From positions 1,302,001 to 1,366,000 of the forward strand of contig CANMXN010000001.1 in the NCBI GenBank assembly GCA_947501885.1: 64,000 nucleotides of DNA. The letters are read 5' to 3'. Source of the stretch: an uncultured Sphingorhabdus sp. GTDB lineage: Bacteria > Pseudomonadota > Alphaproteobacteria > Sphingomonadales > Sphingomonadaceae. A program made the translations under genes and the position numbers. The notes below the pieces were generated by a model. It ran no database searches. It worked only from the letters and a program-made list of their open reading frames with translations, and had not been told where the DNA came from. Shown here one piece after another: positions 52,593 through 60,593 of this stretch; within the stretch, counting starts at the first letter, position 1; every line of letters starts with the position of its first letter.

Positions 52593-53090
52593 ATGATGAA
52601 ATCTTTGACCATCTTAGCTCTTAGCATGGGGGCAGTTAGTATATCTGTAACCGCGCAAGATTTATCGCATCGCACGCATGAATATGAAGACAGTGTCTAT
52701 GATGCAAGCCGCGACGCAAATGCCGATGTTAAGGCGCTGCTCAATCGCATTGCTAGCAACAGAAAGCTCGGCATTATTGTGATGGGAGCCAATTGGTGCC
52801 ATGATAGCCGCACCCTCGCCAAATGGTTTGAAAGCGAGCGGTTTCAAAATATGCTCAATCCAAAATATGAAATTGTCTATGTTGATGTGGGTGTCCCGCA
52901 AACGGGCAATGGCCGTAATATTAATATTGCCAAAGATTTTGGGATTAAAAAAATTAAAGGCACCCCAACGATCATGATTATCGATCACAATGGCTTATTG
53001 TTAAATAAAAAAAATGCCCGCAAATGGCGCAATGCTGATAGCCGCAAAGAAGACGATGTCTTCCACCATTTTGCAAATTTTAGAGGATAA
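52593..53090 (+). CDS. Secreted thioredoxin-like protein with CxxS motif
   Basis: A 165-residue thioredoxin-fold protein with a signal peptide (ending SVTAQ). The active-site segment GANWCHDSRTLAKWF has Cys-His-Asp-Ser, so the second Cys is Ser; KIKGTPTIMIIDHNG shows the cis-Pro loop. CxxS proteins cannot cycle as normal disulfide reductases and may act as isomerases or trap mixed disulfides. It lies 40 bases after the HExxH lipoprotein gene and almost touches the transporter that follows, so the three may be one transcript. Confidence 0.8.
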   Translation: MMKSLTILALSMGAVSISVTAQDLSHRTHEYEDSVYDASRDANADVKALLNRIASNRKLGIIVMGANWCHDSRTLAKWFESERFQNMLNPKYEIVYVDVGVPQTGNGRNINIAKDFGIKKIKGTPTIMIIDHNGLLLNKKNARKWRNADSRKEDDVFHHFANFRG

Positions 53091-53093
53091 TAT

Positions 53094-54002
53094 TTGCGCC
53101 TCACTCCCTCCATATTAGCGGCTTTGGCCGTGGCAACAGGGCTTTTCACATTTAGCATTATGGATGTGCTGATGAAGGCATTAAGCATCGCATTGGGCGT
53201 CTATAATGCGCTTATATGGCGGACAATGGTTGCGGTCATATTTGCACTCATACTTATGCTATGGAGGCCATTTAAATGGCCCCAAACACATGTATTACGT
53301 GTCCATATCATTCGCGGCAGTGTGACTTCACTTATGGCCTTCACCTTTTTTTGGGGGCTAGCTCGCACACCACTAGCCGAAGCCATTGCGATTAGTTTTA
53401 TCGCACCATTAATCGCTCTCTATTTGTCGGCCCTGCTATTAGGTGAGACCATATCACGCAAATCCATATTGGCATCCTTGCTAGGCCTTGGCGGTGTTAG
53501 CATCATTATAGCGGCCAAAATCCAAGGGGAATTTAGCGAAGACGCGTTATGGGGCATTGCCGCTATATTATTTTCAGCATCCCTTTATGCTTGGAATTTG
53601 GTATTACAGCGCCAACAAGCCCTCATCGCCAATCCGATTGAAATTGTGACATTCCAAAATAGCATTGTTACGTTGATATTGCTCTTATTCGCTCCCTTTT
53701 TCTTAGAAGTTCCCTCAATCGATTACACACCTGAAATAGTGACTGCGGCATTATGCGGGCTAATATCTGCGCTATTTATGAGTTGGGGGTATGCACGCGC
53801 AGAAGCCCAAGCACTGGTCCCATTAGAATATAGCATCTTCATATGGGCCTGCTTGTTCGGGTGGATATATTTCAACGAACAGGTCACAATAGCCACCTTA
53901 GCAGGGACTATTCTTATTATATCGGGCTGCCTCATCGCGACATGGAAACGCAAGACAGCATTATCACCCGATGGGCCGCAATCTGTTCCTAATCTAGATT
54001 GA
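53094..54002 (+). CDS. EamA/DMT-superfamily transporter
   Basis: A 302-residue integral membrane protein with about ten helices in two EamA repeats (first to about residue 140, second from about 150). Small conserved segments such as ISFIAPLIALYLSALLLGE and LEYSIFIWACLFGWIYFNEQ are typical of drug/metabolite transporters. Substrate unknown. Translation starts at TTG four bases after the thioredoxin-like gene's stop, with the GAGGATAA of that gene's end acting as ribosome-binding site. Ten or so charged residues form the C-terminal tail. Confidence 0.88.
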   Translation: MRLTPSILAALAVATGLFTFSIMDVLMKALSIALGVYNALIWRTMVAVIFALILMLWRPFKWPQTHVLRVHIIRGSVTSLMAFTFFWGLARTPLAEAIAISFIAPLIALYLSALLLGETISRKSILASLLGLGGVSIIIAAKIQGEFSEDALWGIAAILFSASLYAWNLVLQRQQALIANPIEIVTFQNSIVTLILLLFAPFFLEVPSIDYTPEIVTAALCGLISALFMSWGYARAEAQALVPLEYSIFIWACLFGWIYFNEQVTIATLAGTILIISGCLIATWKRKTALSPDGPQSVPNLD

Positions 54003-54005
54003 TGA

Positions 54006-54635
54006 TTATTTTCTTAGATGCTTATTGGCTTGCCACTGCGCTTTGCTCTGCCCCCAATCATTAACCTCTACCTCTGCATAAGGAGCGGGCATGCGCGTTG
54101 GTCCGCGATTGGTTGACCCCAGAGCCGCTGCCAACTTCTCCGAAGGTTTATTACGCGGGTTAATACAATGCATCACATCATCCCATCCCAGCACGTCAAA
54201 AGCATAATCGATGCTCGCAACCGCCGCTTCATAAGCATAGCCTTGGCCTGCATACTGGCTAGCAACGCCCCAACCCACTTCGGTTCCAGGCCAGCTATCG
54301 GGTTGCCACGGGCCAATACGCCCAATCCATTTTCCCGCCTCTGGCCCATTTTTTAGGATAAGTGAGAACATTGTAAATCCGCGGATATGAAAAGCCCCCG
54401 TCATACCGCATAGCCCGCGCCATGCCGTACTGCGTTCTTGCACGCCGCCCAAATGCTCCATTGTTACAGGGTCAGCATGAAAATCTGCCCAAGCTTCAAA
54501 ATCATCTGCATTGGGAATACGCAAAATTAAGCGCTCAGTCTCTAATATTGGTCCATCTATCTTGGGTAAATCATCTATTTTCATCATCATATCATCCTCA
54601 ATATCTATCTTGTACTTAGCTATAAAAAAGCGCAA
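54006..54635 (-). CDS. GNAT-family N-acetyltransferase
   Basis: A 209-residue acetyltransferase of the RimJ/RimL-like group. It shows ILETERLILRIPNADDFEAWADFHADP, WIGRIGPWQPDSWPGTEVGWGVASQYAGQGYAYEAA with the acetyl-CoA loop (Gln-Gly-Tyr-Ala), and CINPRNKPSEKLAAALGS. Substrate unknown. The start may be at residue 16 or 17, both Met, giving a typical N terminus. It converges with the EamA gene, 3 bases apart, and is divergent from the RarD-like transporter. Confidence 0.87.
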   Translation of the reverse strand: MRFFIAKYKIDIEDDMMMKIDDLPKIDGPILETERLILRIPNADDFEAWADFHADPVTMEHLGGVQERSTAWRGLCGMTGAFHIRGFTMFSLILKNGPEAGKWIGRIGPWQPDSWPGTEVGWGVASQYAGQGYAYEAAVASIDYAFDVLGWDDVMHCINPRNKPSEKLAAALGSTNRGPTRMPAPYAEVEVNDWGQSKAQWQANKHLRK

Positions 54636-54676
54636 GGCGATAGAATATTTTCCTATTATCGCCGCGAGCCATTCTC

Positions 54677-55582
54677 ATGCATAATTCATCTTCGACACAA
54701 ACAGGCGTTATCCAAGCTGTCATCGCCTATTGTTGTTGGGGGTTTATGCCCTTATTCTTCAAACAATTAGACAATATAAATTCCTTTGTTGTTGTCGCGC
54801 ATCGCACTATATGGGCGCTTATTTTGCTTATCTTGGTACTGGCCATTGTCAAAAGATTGTCCGAATATCGCATTATCTTTCAAACACCCAAAATATTGCG
54901 CGCCTTAATATTATCATCCCTTTTAATCGCAACCAATTGGCTGGTGTATATATGGTCGGTACAAAATGATCATATCTTAGCCGCCAGCCTCGGCTATTAT
55001 CTCAATCCATTGCTCAATGTGGTGCTAGGTTTTATAATCCTGAAAGAGCGCCTCAACCGCTGGCAAATACTGGCCGTATTACTCGCATTAGCAGGCGTAT
55101 TGGTGCTGGCTACGGGTTCGCTATCAACGCTATGGATTAGCCTGATATTGGCGGGGTCATTTGGATGTTATGGCATGGTGCGAAAGGTAACGCCCGTTGG
55201 GTCGATTCCAGGCCTTGCCGCCGAGACCACTATGCTCATGCCGATTGGTCTGTGCTTCATCATATATACCCATTATGTTGGCGGATTTAACGGCTTAGGA
55301 TATTCAACAAAAACTGATGTCTTCTTAATTATGGGCGGTGCTATAACCGCAATTCCCCTGTTGTTTTTCGCTGCTGCCGCCAAAAAACTTACCTATACAA
55401 CCATTGGTTTCATTCAATATATTGGCCCTAGCATCCAATTATTATTGGCGGTATTTCTCTATAAAGAGCCGCTAACCCTGCCCTATGCAATATGCTTTGC
55501 TCTAATCTGGTTGGCATTGGCCGTATATTCGATCAACGGCTATCTGCTAAGCAAAACACAGACCCAGAATAGTAACGCATAA
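54677..55582 (+). CDS. rarD: RarD-type EamA transporter
   Basis: A 301-residue membrane protein with ten helices. RarD hallmarks are seen: GVIQAVIAYCCWGFMPLFFK at the start, VAHRTIWALILL, SLGYYLNPLLNVVLGFIIL ER and IGFIQYIGPSIQLLLAVFLYKEPL. RarD proteins are permease-like; the name comes from chloramphenicol sensitivity studies and the natural substrate is not established. It is the first of four plus-strand genes in a row (to 57584). Confidence 0.9.
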   Translation: MHNSSSTQTGVIQAVIAYCCWGFMPLFFKQLDNINSFVVVAHRTIWALILLILVLAIVKRLSEYRIIFQTPKILRALILSSLLIATNWLVYIWSVQNDHILAASLGYYLNPLLNVVLGFIILKERLNRWQILAVLLALAGVLVLATGSLSTLWISLILAGSFGCYGMVRKVTPVGSIPGLAAETTMLMPIGLCFIIYTHYVGGFNGLGYSTKTDVFLIMGGAITAIPLLFFAAAAKKLTYTTIGFIQYIGPSIQLLLAVFLYKEPLTLPYAICFALIWLALAVYSINGYLLSKTQTQNSNA

Positions 55583-55624
55583 ATCGCTATGGCAATTTAA
55601 TACAATCATCGCCATATTGAAACC

Positions 55625-56377
55625 ATGCCAAACACAGTTTTCACCCAACGCGCCATTATCCGTATTTCAACCCTAGATGATAGCGAAAATGCCCGAGACT
55701 TTTTACAAGGTCTCATAACGCAAGATTTAGATGCTGTTCAGCATGATGCTCCACAATGGGGGGCCTTGTTATCACCGCAAGGCAAATGCTTATTTGATTT
55801 CATATTATGGGCTGAAAAAGGCGAATTTGGCGATGATATATTAATCGATTGCGAGCGCGATGCGGCGGGTGATTTGGTCAAAAGATTAATGCTCTATCGC
55901 TTGCGCCGCAAGCTCAGCATCGAACGTGAAGAAATATTGTGCGTGCATTGGGCGCTGGATGCTGCGGATAAAGTCAAAGACCCACGCCTTGCCGCATTGG
56001 GTCATCGTTGGCTCGCGCCGTTTGTTAACGGTGATGATGGCATTGATGATGCATTTCGGGATCATCGTCTATCGCTCGGCGTGTGCGAAGGTCGCAATGA
56101 ACTCGGTAGCGATAAGATCCTCTGGCTCGAATGTAATGCCATAGAATTGAACGGCGTGTCCTTTGATAAAGGATGTTATATCGGCCAAGAAAATACCGCA
56201 CGCATGCATTATCGCAACAAAATCAATCGCCGTATTGTCTGTGTTCCAATCGATAAGGCCAATGCAAAACGTCAAATCACTGTGGTGGGAAATCTATCCA
56301 TTGAACATCGCCGTATCGATGATTTAGCAGATGCACGCATTCCCGACTGGCTGGCTTTGGAAGCCACCGAAGCATGA
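55625..56377 (+). CDS. ygfZ: YgfZ/GcvT-fold folate-binding protein
   Basis: A 250-residue protein related to the aminomethyltransferase fold. The signature KGCYIGQENTARMHYRNKINR, with the conserved Cys in KGCxxGQE, defines YgfZ (IBA57-like), which helps maintain iron-sulfur enzymes together with tetrahydrofolate. The N-terminal part has FLQGLITQDLD and GALLSPQGKCLFDFIL, also typical. Its ATGA overlap with the next gene indicates coupled translation with the DNA glycosylase. Confidence 0.92.
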   Translation: MPNTVFTQRAIIRISTLDDSENARDFLQGLITQDLDAVQHDAPQWGALLSPQGKCLFDFILWAEKGEFGDDILIDCERDAAGDLVKRLMLYRLRRKLSIEREEILCVHWALDAADKVKDPRLAALGHRWLAPFVNGDDGIDDAFRDHRLSLGVCEGRNELGSDKILWLECNAIELNGVSFDKGCYIGQENTARMHYRNKINRRIVCVPIDKANAKRQITVVGNLSIEHRRIDDLADARIPDWLALEATEA

Positions 56378-56949
56378 GTATATTAGGGGCAGATGGGAAA
56401 ATACGCTGTTTTGGCGGACAAGCGGGCAAAGAATTTTACGGCGATTATCATGATGAAGAATGGGGGGTGCCCGTTCATGATGACCAGCATTTGTTTGAAA
56501 TGCTTATCCTAGAAGGCGCACAAGCGGGCCTAAGCTGGGAAACAGTTTTGCGTAAACGCGACGGTTATCGCGCAGCCTTTCATGGTTTTGACATCGAAAA
56601 ATGCGCGGCAATGCATGATGAAGAATGTGAAGTCCTCAAAGATAATCCCGATATTATTCGCAACAAATTAAAAATATATTCGGTGCGCAAAAATGCAAAG
56701 GCCTTCCTTGAAATCCAGCAAGAATTTGGCAGTTTCGAGTGCTGGCTCTGGGCGCATGTTGATGGCCAGCCCATCATATTACGCCCGAAAAGCGATGCAG
56801 ATAGGCATATCACATCAGACATTAGCGATACTATTTCCAAAGAGTTAAAAAAACGCGGGATGAGCTTTGTCGGCAGCACCATCATCTATGCCTATATGCA
56901 AGCGATTGGGATGGTCAATGAACATATAGCCGATTGCTGGAAAGCCTAA
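56374..56949 (+). CDS. tag: DNA-3-methyladenine glycosylase I
   Basis: Removes 3-methyladenine from alkylated DNA. The 191-residue protein shows the Tag zinc-site residues at both ends: a Cys in IRCFGGQA, a His in GDYHDEEWGVP, and the final NEHIADCW with His and Cys. LEGAQAGLSWETVLRKRDGYRAAF is the family's central helix-hairpin-helix region and FVGSTIIYAYMQAIGMVNEH the base-recognition segment. It overlaps ygfZ by four bases. Confidence 0.95.
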   Translation: MSILGADGKIRCFGGQAGKEFYGDYHDEEWGVPVHDDQHLFEMLILEGAQAGLSWETVLRKRDGYRAAFHGFDIEKCAAMHDEECEVLKDNPDIIRNKLKIYSVRKNAKAFLEIQQEFGSFECWLWAHVDGQPIILRPKSDADRHITSDISDTISKELKKRGMSFVGSTIIYAYMQAIGMVNEHIADCWKA

Positions 56950-56975
56950 AATTGAAGACTTAAAAGGATAGCATC

Positions 56976-57584
56976 ATGAGCTGGATTAAAGTAATTTCAT
57001 ATGCCGAAAGCAGTGGCAAATTGCGCAAGCTTTATGACCGCGTCAAAGGCCCCGATGATAATGTCGATAATATTATGATGGCCCACAGCTTGCGTCCGCA
57101 CAGCATGGAAGGCCATATGGCAATTTACAAAAACTTATTGCATCATAATGGCAATAGCCTGCCCAAATATTTCCTCGAAATGCTCGGCACATGGGTCAGC
57201 ATGCTCAACCAATGCGACTATTGCGTAGAGCATCATTTTGCTGGCATGAAACGTTTGATGGATGATGACACCAAGGCCGACACTATCTTTACAGCCCTCA
57301 AATTTAATGATCTCGCCAATGATATATTCACGCCCGCCGATCGCGCCGCGCTGAGCTATGCACGTACTTTGACTCTGCAACCCTCGGCTCTGACAGAAAA
57401 ATCTATCCAACCTCTGCGCGATGCAGGATATGATGATGGCGAAATATTAGAGATTAACCAAGTCAGCGCTTATTTCGCCTATGCCAACCGCACTGTTCTT
57501 GGCCTTGGCGTGAATAGCGATGGCGATGTGCTAGGGCTATCCCCAAACAATAGCGACAACCCCGATGATTGGTCGCATGGGTGA
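56976..57584 (+). CDS. Peroxidase-related enzyme (carboxymuconolactone decarboxylase/AhpD-like)
   Basis: A 202-residue AhpD-like protein. The active-site pattern QCDYCVEHHFAGMKRL contains the CxxC pair and the following His of alkylhydroperoxidase-like enzymes, preceded by KYFLEMLGTWVSMLN. Such proteins are involved in peroxide defence or related thiol chemistry; a dedicated reductase is not adjacent. The C-terminal ISAYFAYANRTVLGLGV helix is common to the group. It follows tag by 26 bases with AAAGGA upstream of the ATG. Confidence 0.87.
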   Translation: MSWIKVISYAESSGKLRKLYDRVKGPDDNVDNIMMAHSLRPHSMEGHMAIYKNLLHHNGNSLPKYFLEMLGTWVSMLNQCDYCVEHHFAGMKRLMDDDTKADTIFTALKFNDLANDIFTPADRAALSYARTLTLQPSALTEKSIQPLRDAGYDDGEILEINQVSAYFAYANRTVLGLGVNSDGDVLGLSPNNSDNPDDWSHG

Positions 57585-57604
57585 TGAGTATTAAAATAAG
57601 AATA

Positions 57605-59161
57605 TTATTCTTTTATAAATCGAACTTCTTTATATTTCAGACTTTCAACTCTACCGTCACGCGATATTTTAAACTCTACTGCCTCTCCTTCCAGAGGTAT
57701 AAGTTCAGCACGTAATGTTTCGGCTTTACTCCCTGCTTGCGCTATGGCTGTTAAATTACCATTTGTAATACGCAGGCGGCTTTCTTCTATGGAAATTTTA
57801 ATTGTACCAAAACTCTTATTTTTATAGAGACCAACATAATGATTAAGGGGTTGGCTTAGACTCCATTGCCTTGCATTAATTTCATCACGCAACATCGCAA
57901 TTTTAGCGCTCAAGTCATTGGCCCAAATATCCACATCATCGATAGCTTTATCAAACCGTTCTTCCGCATTTAACATACCCGTAAAACTGTCATAGATAAA
58001 GTTAGCAATATGATCGATATACAGACCACCAACAGCAGAGTCATTTACGAATATAGCAACACCTATTTTACGCTCTGGCATATAAGATATATGCGCACGG
58101 GCGCCTGAAAAGCCTCCAAAATGATGAACTAACAAATCATCACCATATGGTCCAATATACCAACCTAGGCCATAATGTTCACGCACATATCCGGAAAACT
58201 CACTATCTACTTGTGTCCAACGTTTGCGCGTCGCTTGCACGGCTTCTACAGGAAATATCTGACGCCCATTTAATTGACCATTTTGTATGAAAACCTCTAA
58301 CCATTTTGCGGCATCATTAGCACTCATTATAACACCGCCGGCTGAGTGCATTCTAGCATCATCTTTTTCTAGATATGAGCGTTTAGGTGCATCAGGTCCA
58401 AGTGTAATATGCGCCCGTGCTTGCGACCAGCCTTGTTGCTTCGCTTCAGATATATAAGCTGTTGTGTGGGCAAAGTCTATTTTTTGAAAAACCTCTTGCG
58501 ATAATATTTCTTGCCAAGACTTACCTAATTTTTGTTCTACCAATCTCGCCAATAAATTATAATTCCAATTGGTATAGCGAAACTTTCCAAAACGAATATT
58601 ACGAGACCGATTAACTTGTGTTGCGCCAATTAATTGCCATAATATCTCTTGATCATATTCGCCACTAAAGGCCACTCTATGGACATAAGCAGAATTTTTA
58701 ATACCCGAAGACATTGCTAATAAATGGCGTAATGTGATTTTATCTGTATTAATCTTCTTGGAAAACGGTGCCGTAGGCGAGAACTGAGATAATGATTGAT
58801 CAAGATCTATATCACCACGTTCATGCAATATCGCCATCGCGAGGGCAAACATAGACTTGGTAGAAGACGCAATATAAAAAGGCGTTTCAAGAGTGACAAT
58901 CTCTTGCGTATCTTTATCTGTTATACCATAGCCTTTTACATGCATGCCGTTGGCCGTGTATATTGCCACAGATACACCTTGAACTACTTTTAATTTCTCT
59001 AAAGACTGTTCAATTTTCTTATCGATCTTAGGACTTAATTCTCCAATTCCAATTGTCGTTTCTTTACTATGCGCCCAACTAGTATAGATAACTAATATTG
59101 AGAGTAGGCTTGTGATAAAAACGGTAAGAATAACTCTCATATTATGATAACCCATATCCAT
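57605..59161 (-). CDS. Serine hydrolase of the class C beta-lactamase fold
   Basis: A 518-residue secreted protein with an N-terminal signal or anchor helix (about residues 8-28). Penicillin-binding/class C motifs are present: SxxK in ASSTKSMF near residue 103, YxN in RYTNWNYNLLA and HFGG in the HHFGGFSG segment (place of KTG). Such proteins include D-aminopeptidases, esterases and beta-lactamase relatives; antibiotic resistance should not be assumed. A C-terminal domain of about 120 residues (YVGLYKN, then strands) follows the catalytic domain, as in many sphingomonad versions. It stands alone. Confidence 0.88.
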   Translation of the reverse strand: MDMGYHNMRVILTVFITSLLSILVIYTSWAHSKETTIGIGELSPKIDKKIEQSLEKLKVVQGVSVAIYTANGMHVKGYGITDKDTQEIVTLETPFYIASSTKSMFALAMAILHERGDIDLDQSLSQFSPTAPFSKKINTDKITLRHLLAMSSGIKNSAYVHRVAFSGEYDQEILWQLIGATQVNRSRNIRFGKFRYTNWNYNLLARLVEQKLGKSWQEILSQEVFQKIDFAHTTAYISEAKQQGWSQARAHITLGPDAPKRSYLEKDDARMHSAGGVIMSANDAAKWLEVFIQNGQLNGRQIFPVEAVQATRKRWTQVDSEFSGYVREHYGLGWYIGPYGDDLLVHHFGGFSGARAHISYMPERKIGVAIFVNDSAVGGLYIDHIANFIYDSFTGMLNAEERFDKAIDDVDIWANDLSAKIAMLRDEINARQWSLSQPLNHYVGLYKNKSFGTIKISIEESRLRITNGNLTAIAQAGSKAETLRAELIPLEGEAVEFKISRDGRVESLKYKEVRFIKE

Positions 59162-59224
59162 ATAACATCTATATATTGAACTATGCGAGAGTTTACATGG
59201 CTGTATTAATAAAGCAATACGGTA

Positions 59225-60475
59225 TTACCCCATTGCATCATAATCAATCAGCTGATGCCGATCGATAAAGGCATTGGCCGCAGGCATTGGATATTTAAGG
59301 CCTGTTGCACAGTTGAAAAATATCGCTTTATCCTGCGCATCAATCAAACCGCGCTCCAATGACAATTCCCACGCAGCAACGGTGGCCGCGCCTTCAGGAC
59401 AGAGCAATAATCCATCAGTAGCAGCAATGCGATCGCGCACCTCAAAAATCGCTTCATCATCCACGGCGATCGCAAAGCCATTGGATTCCCGTACTGCATC
59501 CAATATCAGAAAATCACCAATTGCGGCTGGCACCCTTATGCCCGCAGCGGCTGTATGCGCATCCAATATAGGTTTTGCATGACGCTCACCAGCCTCGAAT
59601 GCGTTTACTATTGGGGCGCATCCTGTGGCTTGAACGGCAATCATTTTTGGGCGCTTTGATCCAATAAATCCAATTTTTTCTAACTCATCAAAGGCCTTCC
59701 ACATGCCAATAAGCCCTGTGCCGCCGCCCGTTGGATAAAATATCACATCGGGCAATTCCCAGTCGAGCTGTTCGGCTAGCTCTAATCCCATCGTCTTCTT
59801 ACCCTCGATCCGATAAGGTTCTTTTAATGTCGAAAGATTAAACCAGCCTTTGGCCTCTTCGCCGTCCGCAACAATATGCCCGCAATCATTGATAAAGCCA
59901 TTCACGCGCCATGTTTTCGCGCCTTGCAGAGCAATCTCGCGAACATTGACTTCGGGCGTATCATCAGGGCAAAAGACATAAGTCTCAATACCTGCTGCAC
60001 TGCAATAGGCCGCAAGCGCTGCCCCTGCATTCCCATTGGTCGGCATCGCAATTTTTTTGATGCCCAATTCTTTTGCCATCGATACCGCCATCACTAATCC
60101 ACGTGCTTTGAACGATCCTGTCGGTAAACGTCCTTCATCTTTGACCAATAGATTAGCGGCATTTGCACCATATTTTTTGGCCAATGACGGCAGGGGAATC
60201 AGCGGCGTAACAATCTCGCCTAAACTCATGATATTAGCCGTATCACGCACGGGTAATAATTCGCGCCAACGCCACATGTCCATCGGACGGGATTCCAAAA
60301 TATCCTTGGTCAATGCCGCTTTCACGCCGTCCAAATCATAGCGCACTAGCAAAGGCTTACCCACTTTTGATAGACCATGAATTTTATCGGACAGATAGCT
60401 ATCCCCTTCATAAGCGCATTCAAGATGCGTCACAAATGTAGGGCGTTTTTCAATTAGATTCAGATTATAGGGCAT
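59225..60475 (-). CDS. thrC: Threonine synthase
   Basis: A 416-residue PLP enzyme making threonine from O-phosphohomoserine. The cofactor Lys is in PTGSFKARGL; PTNGNAGAALAAYCSAAG and FYPTGGGTGLIGMWKAF are the phosphate- and ring-binding segments. N-terminal LVRYDLDGVKAALTKD and WRWRELLPV belong to the longer threonine synthase type. A plain threonine ammonia-lyase is less likely because of this N-terminal domain. It sits after the TonB-receptor gene on the same strand, past a terminator, so it probably has its own promoter. Confidence 0.88.
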   Translation of the reverse strand: MPYNLNLIEKRPTFVTHLECAYEGDSYLSDKIHGLSKVGKPLLVRYDLDGVKAALTKDILESRPMDMWRWRELLPVRDTANIMSLGEIVTPLIPLPSLAKKYGANAANLLVKDEGRLPTGSFKARGLVMAVSMAKELGIKKIAMPTNGNAGAALAAYCSAAGIETYVFCPDDTPEVNVREIALQGAKTWRVNGFINDCGHIVADGEEAKGWFNLSTLKEPYRIEGKKTMGLELAEQLDWELPDVIFYPTGGGTGLIGMWKAFDELEKIGFIGSKRPKMIAVQATGCAPIVNAFEAGERHAKPILDAHTAAAGIRVPAAIGDFLILDAVRESNGFAIAVDDEAIFEVRDRIAATDGLLLCPEGAATVAAWELSLERGLIDAQDKAIFFNCATGLKYPMPAANAFIDRHQLIDYDAMG

Positions 60476-60535
60476 CGGGGGCTTTCCTTATATATATAGC
60501 GCTCAATATAAGATGGTTATAAAGATATAAAAGCC

Positions 60536-60573
60536 ATAAAAAAGGGCGATGAAAATGCATCCACCGCCCTTTT
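60536..60573 (-). terminator. Terminator after the second TonB-receptor gene
   Basis: Nine-bp stem AAAAGGGCG/CGCCCTTTT (minus strand) with a 16-base loop, followed by TTTTTAT, 20-60 bases after the receptor stop. Confidence 0.85.
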
Positions 60574-60593
60574 CCTAATCACTATCTATGAAA

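Noticed and set aside
57605-59161. Antibiotic-resistance beta-lactamase
   Set aside because: The motifs are those of the general serine-hydrolase fold with a C-terminal extra domain; nothing specific to class C beta-lactamases was seen.
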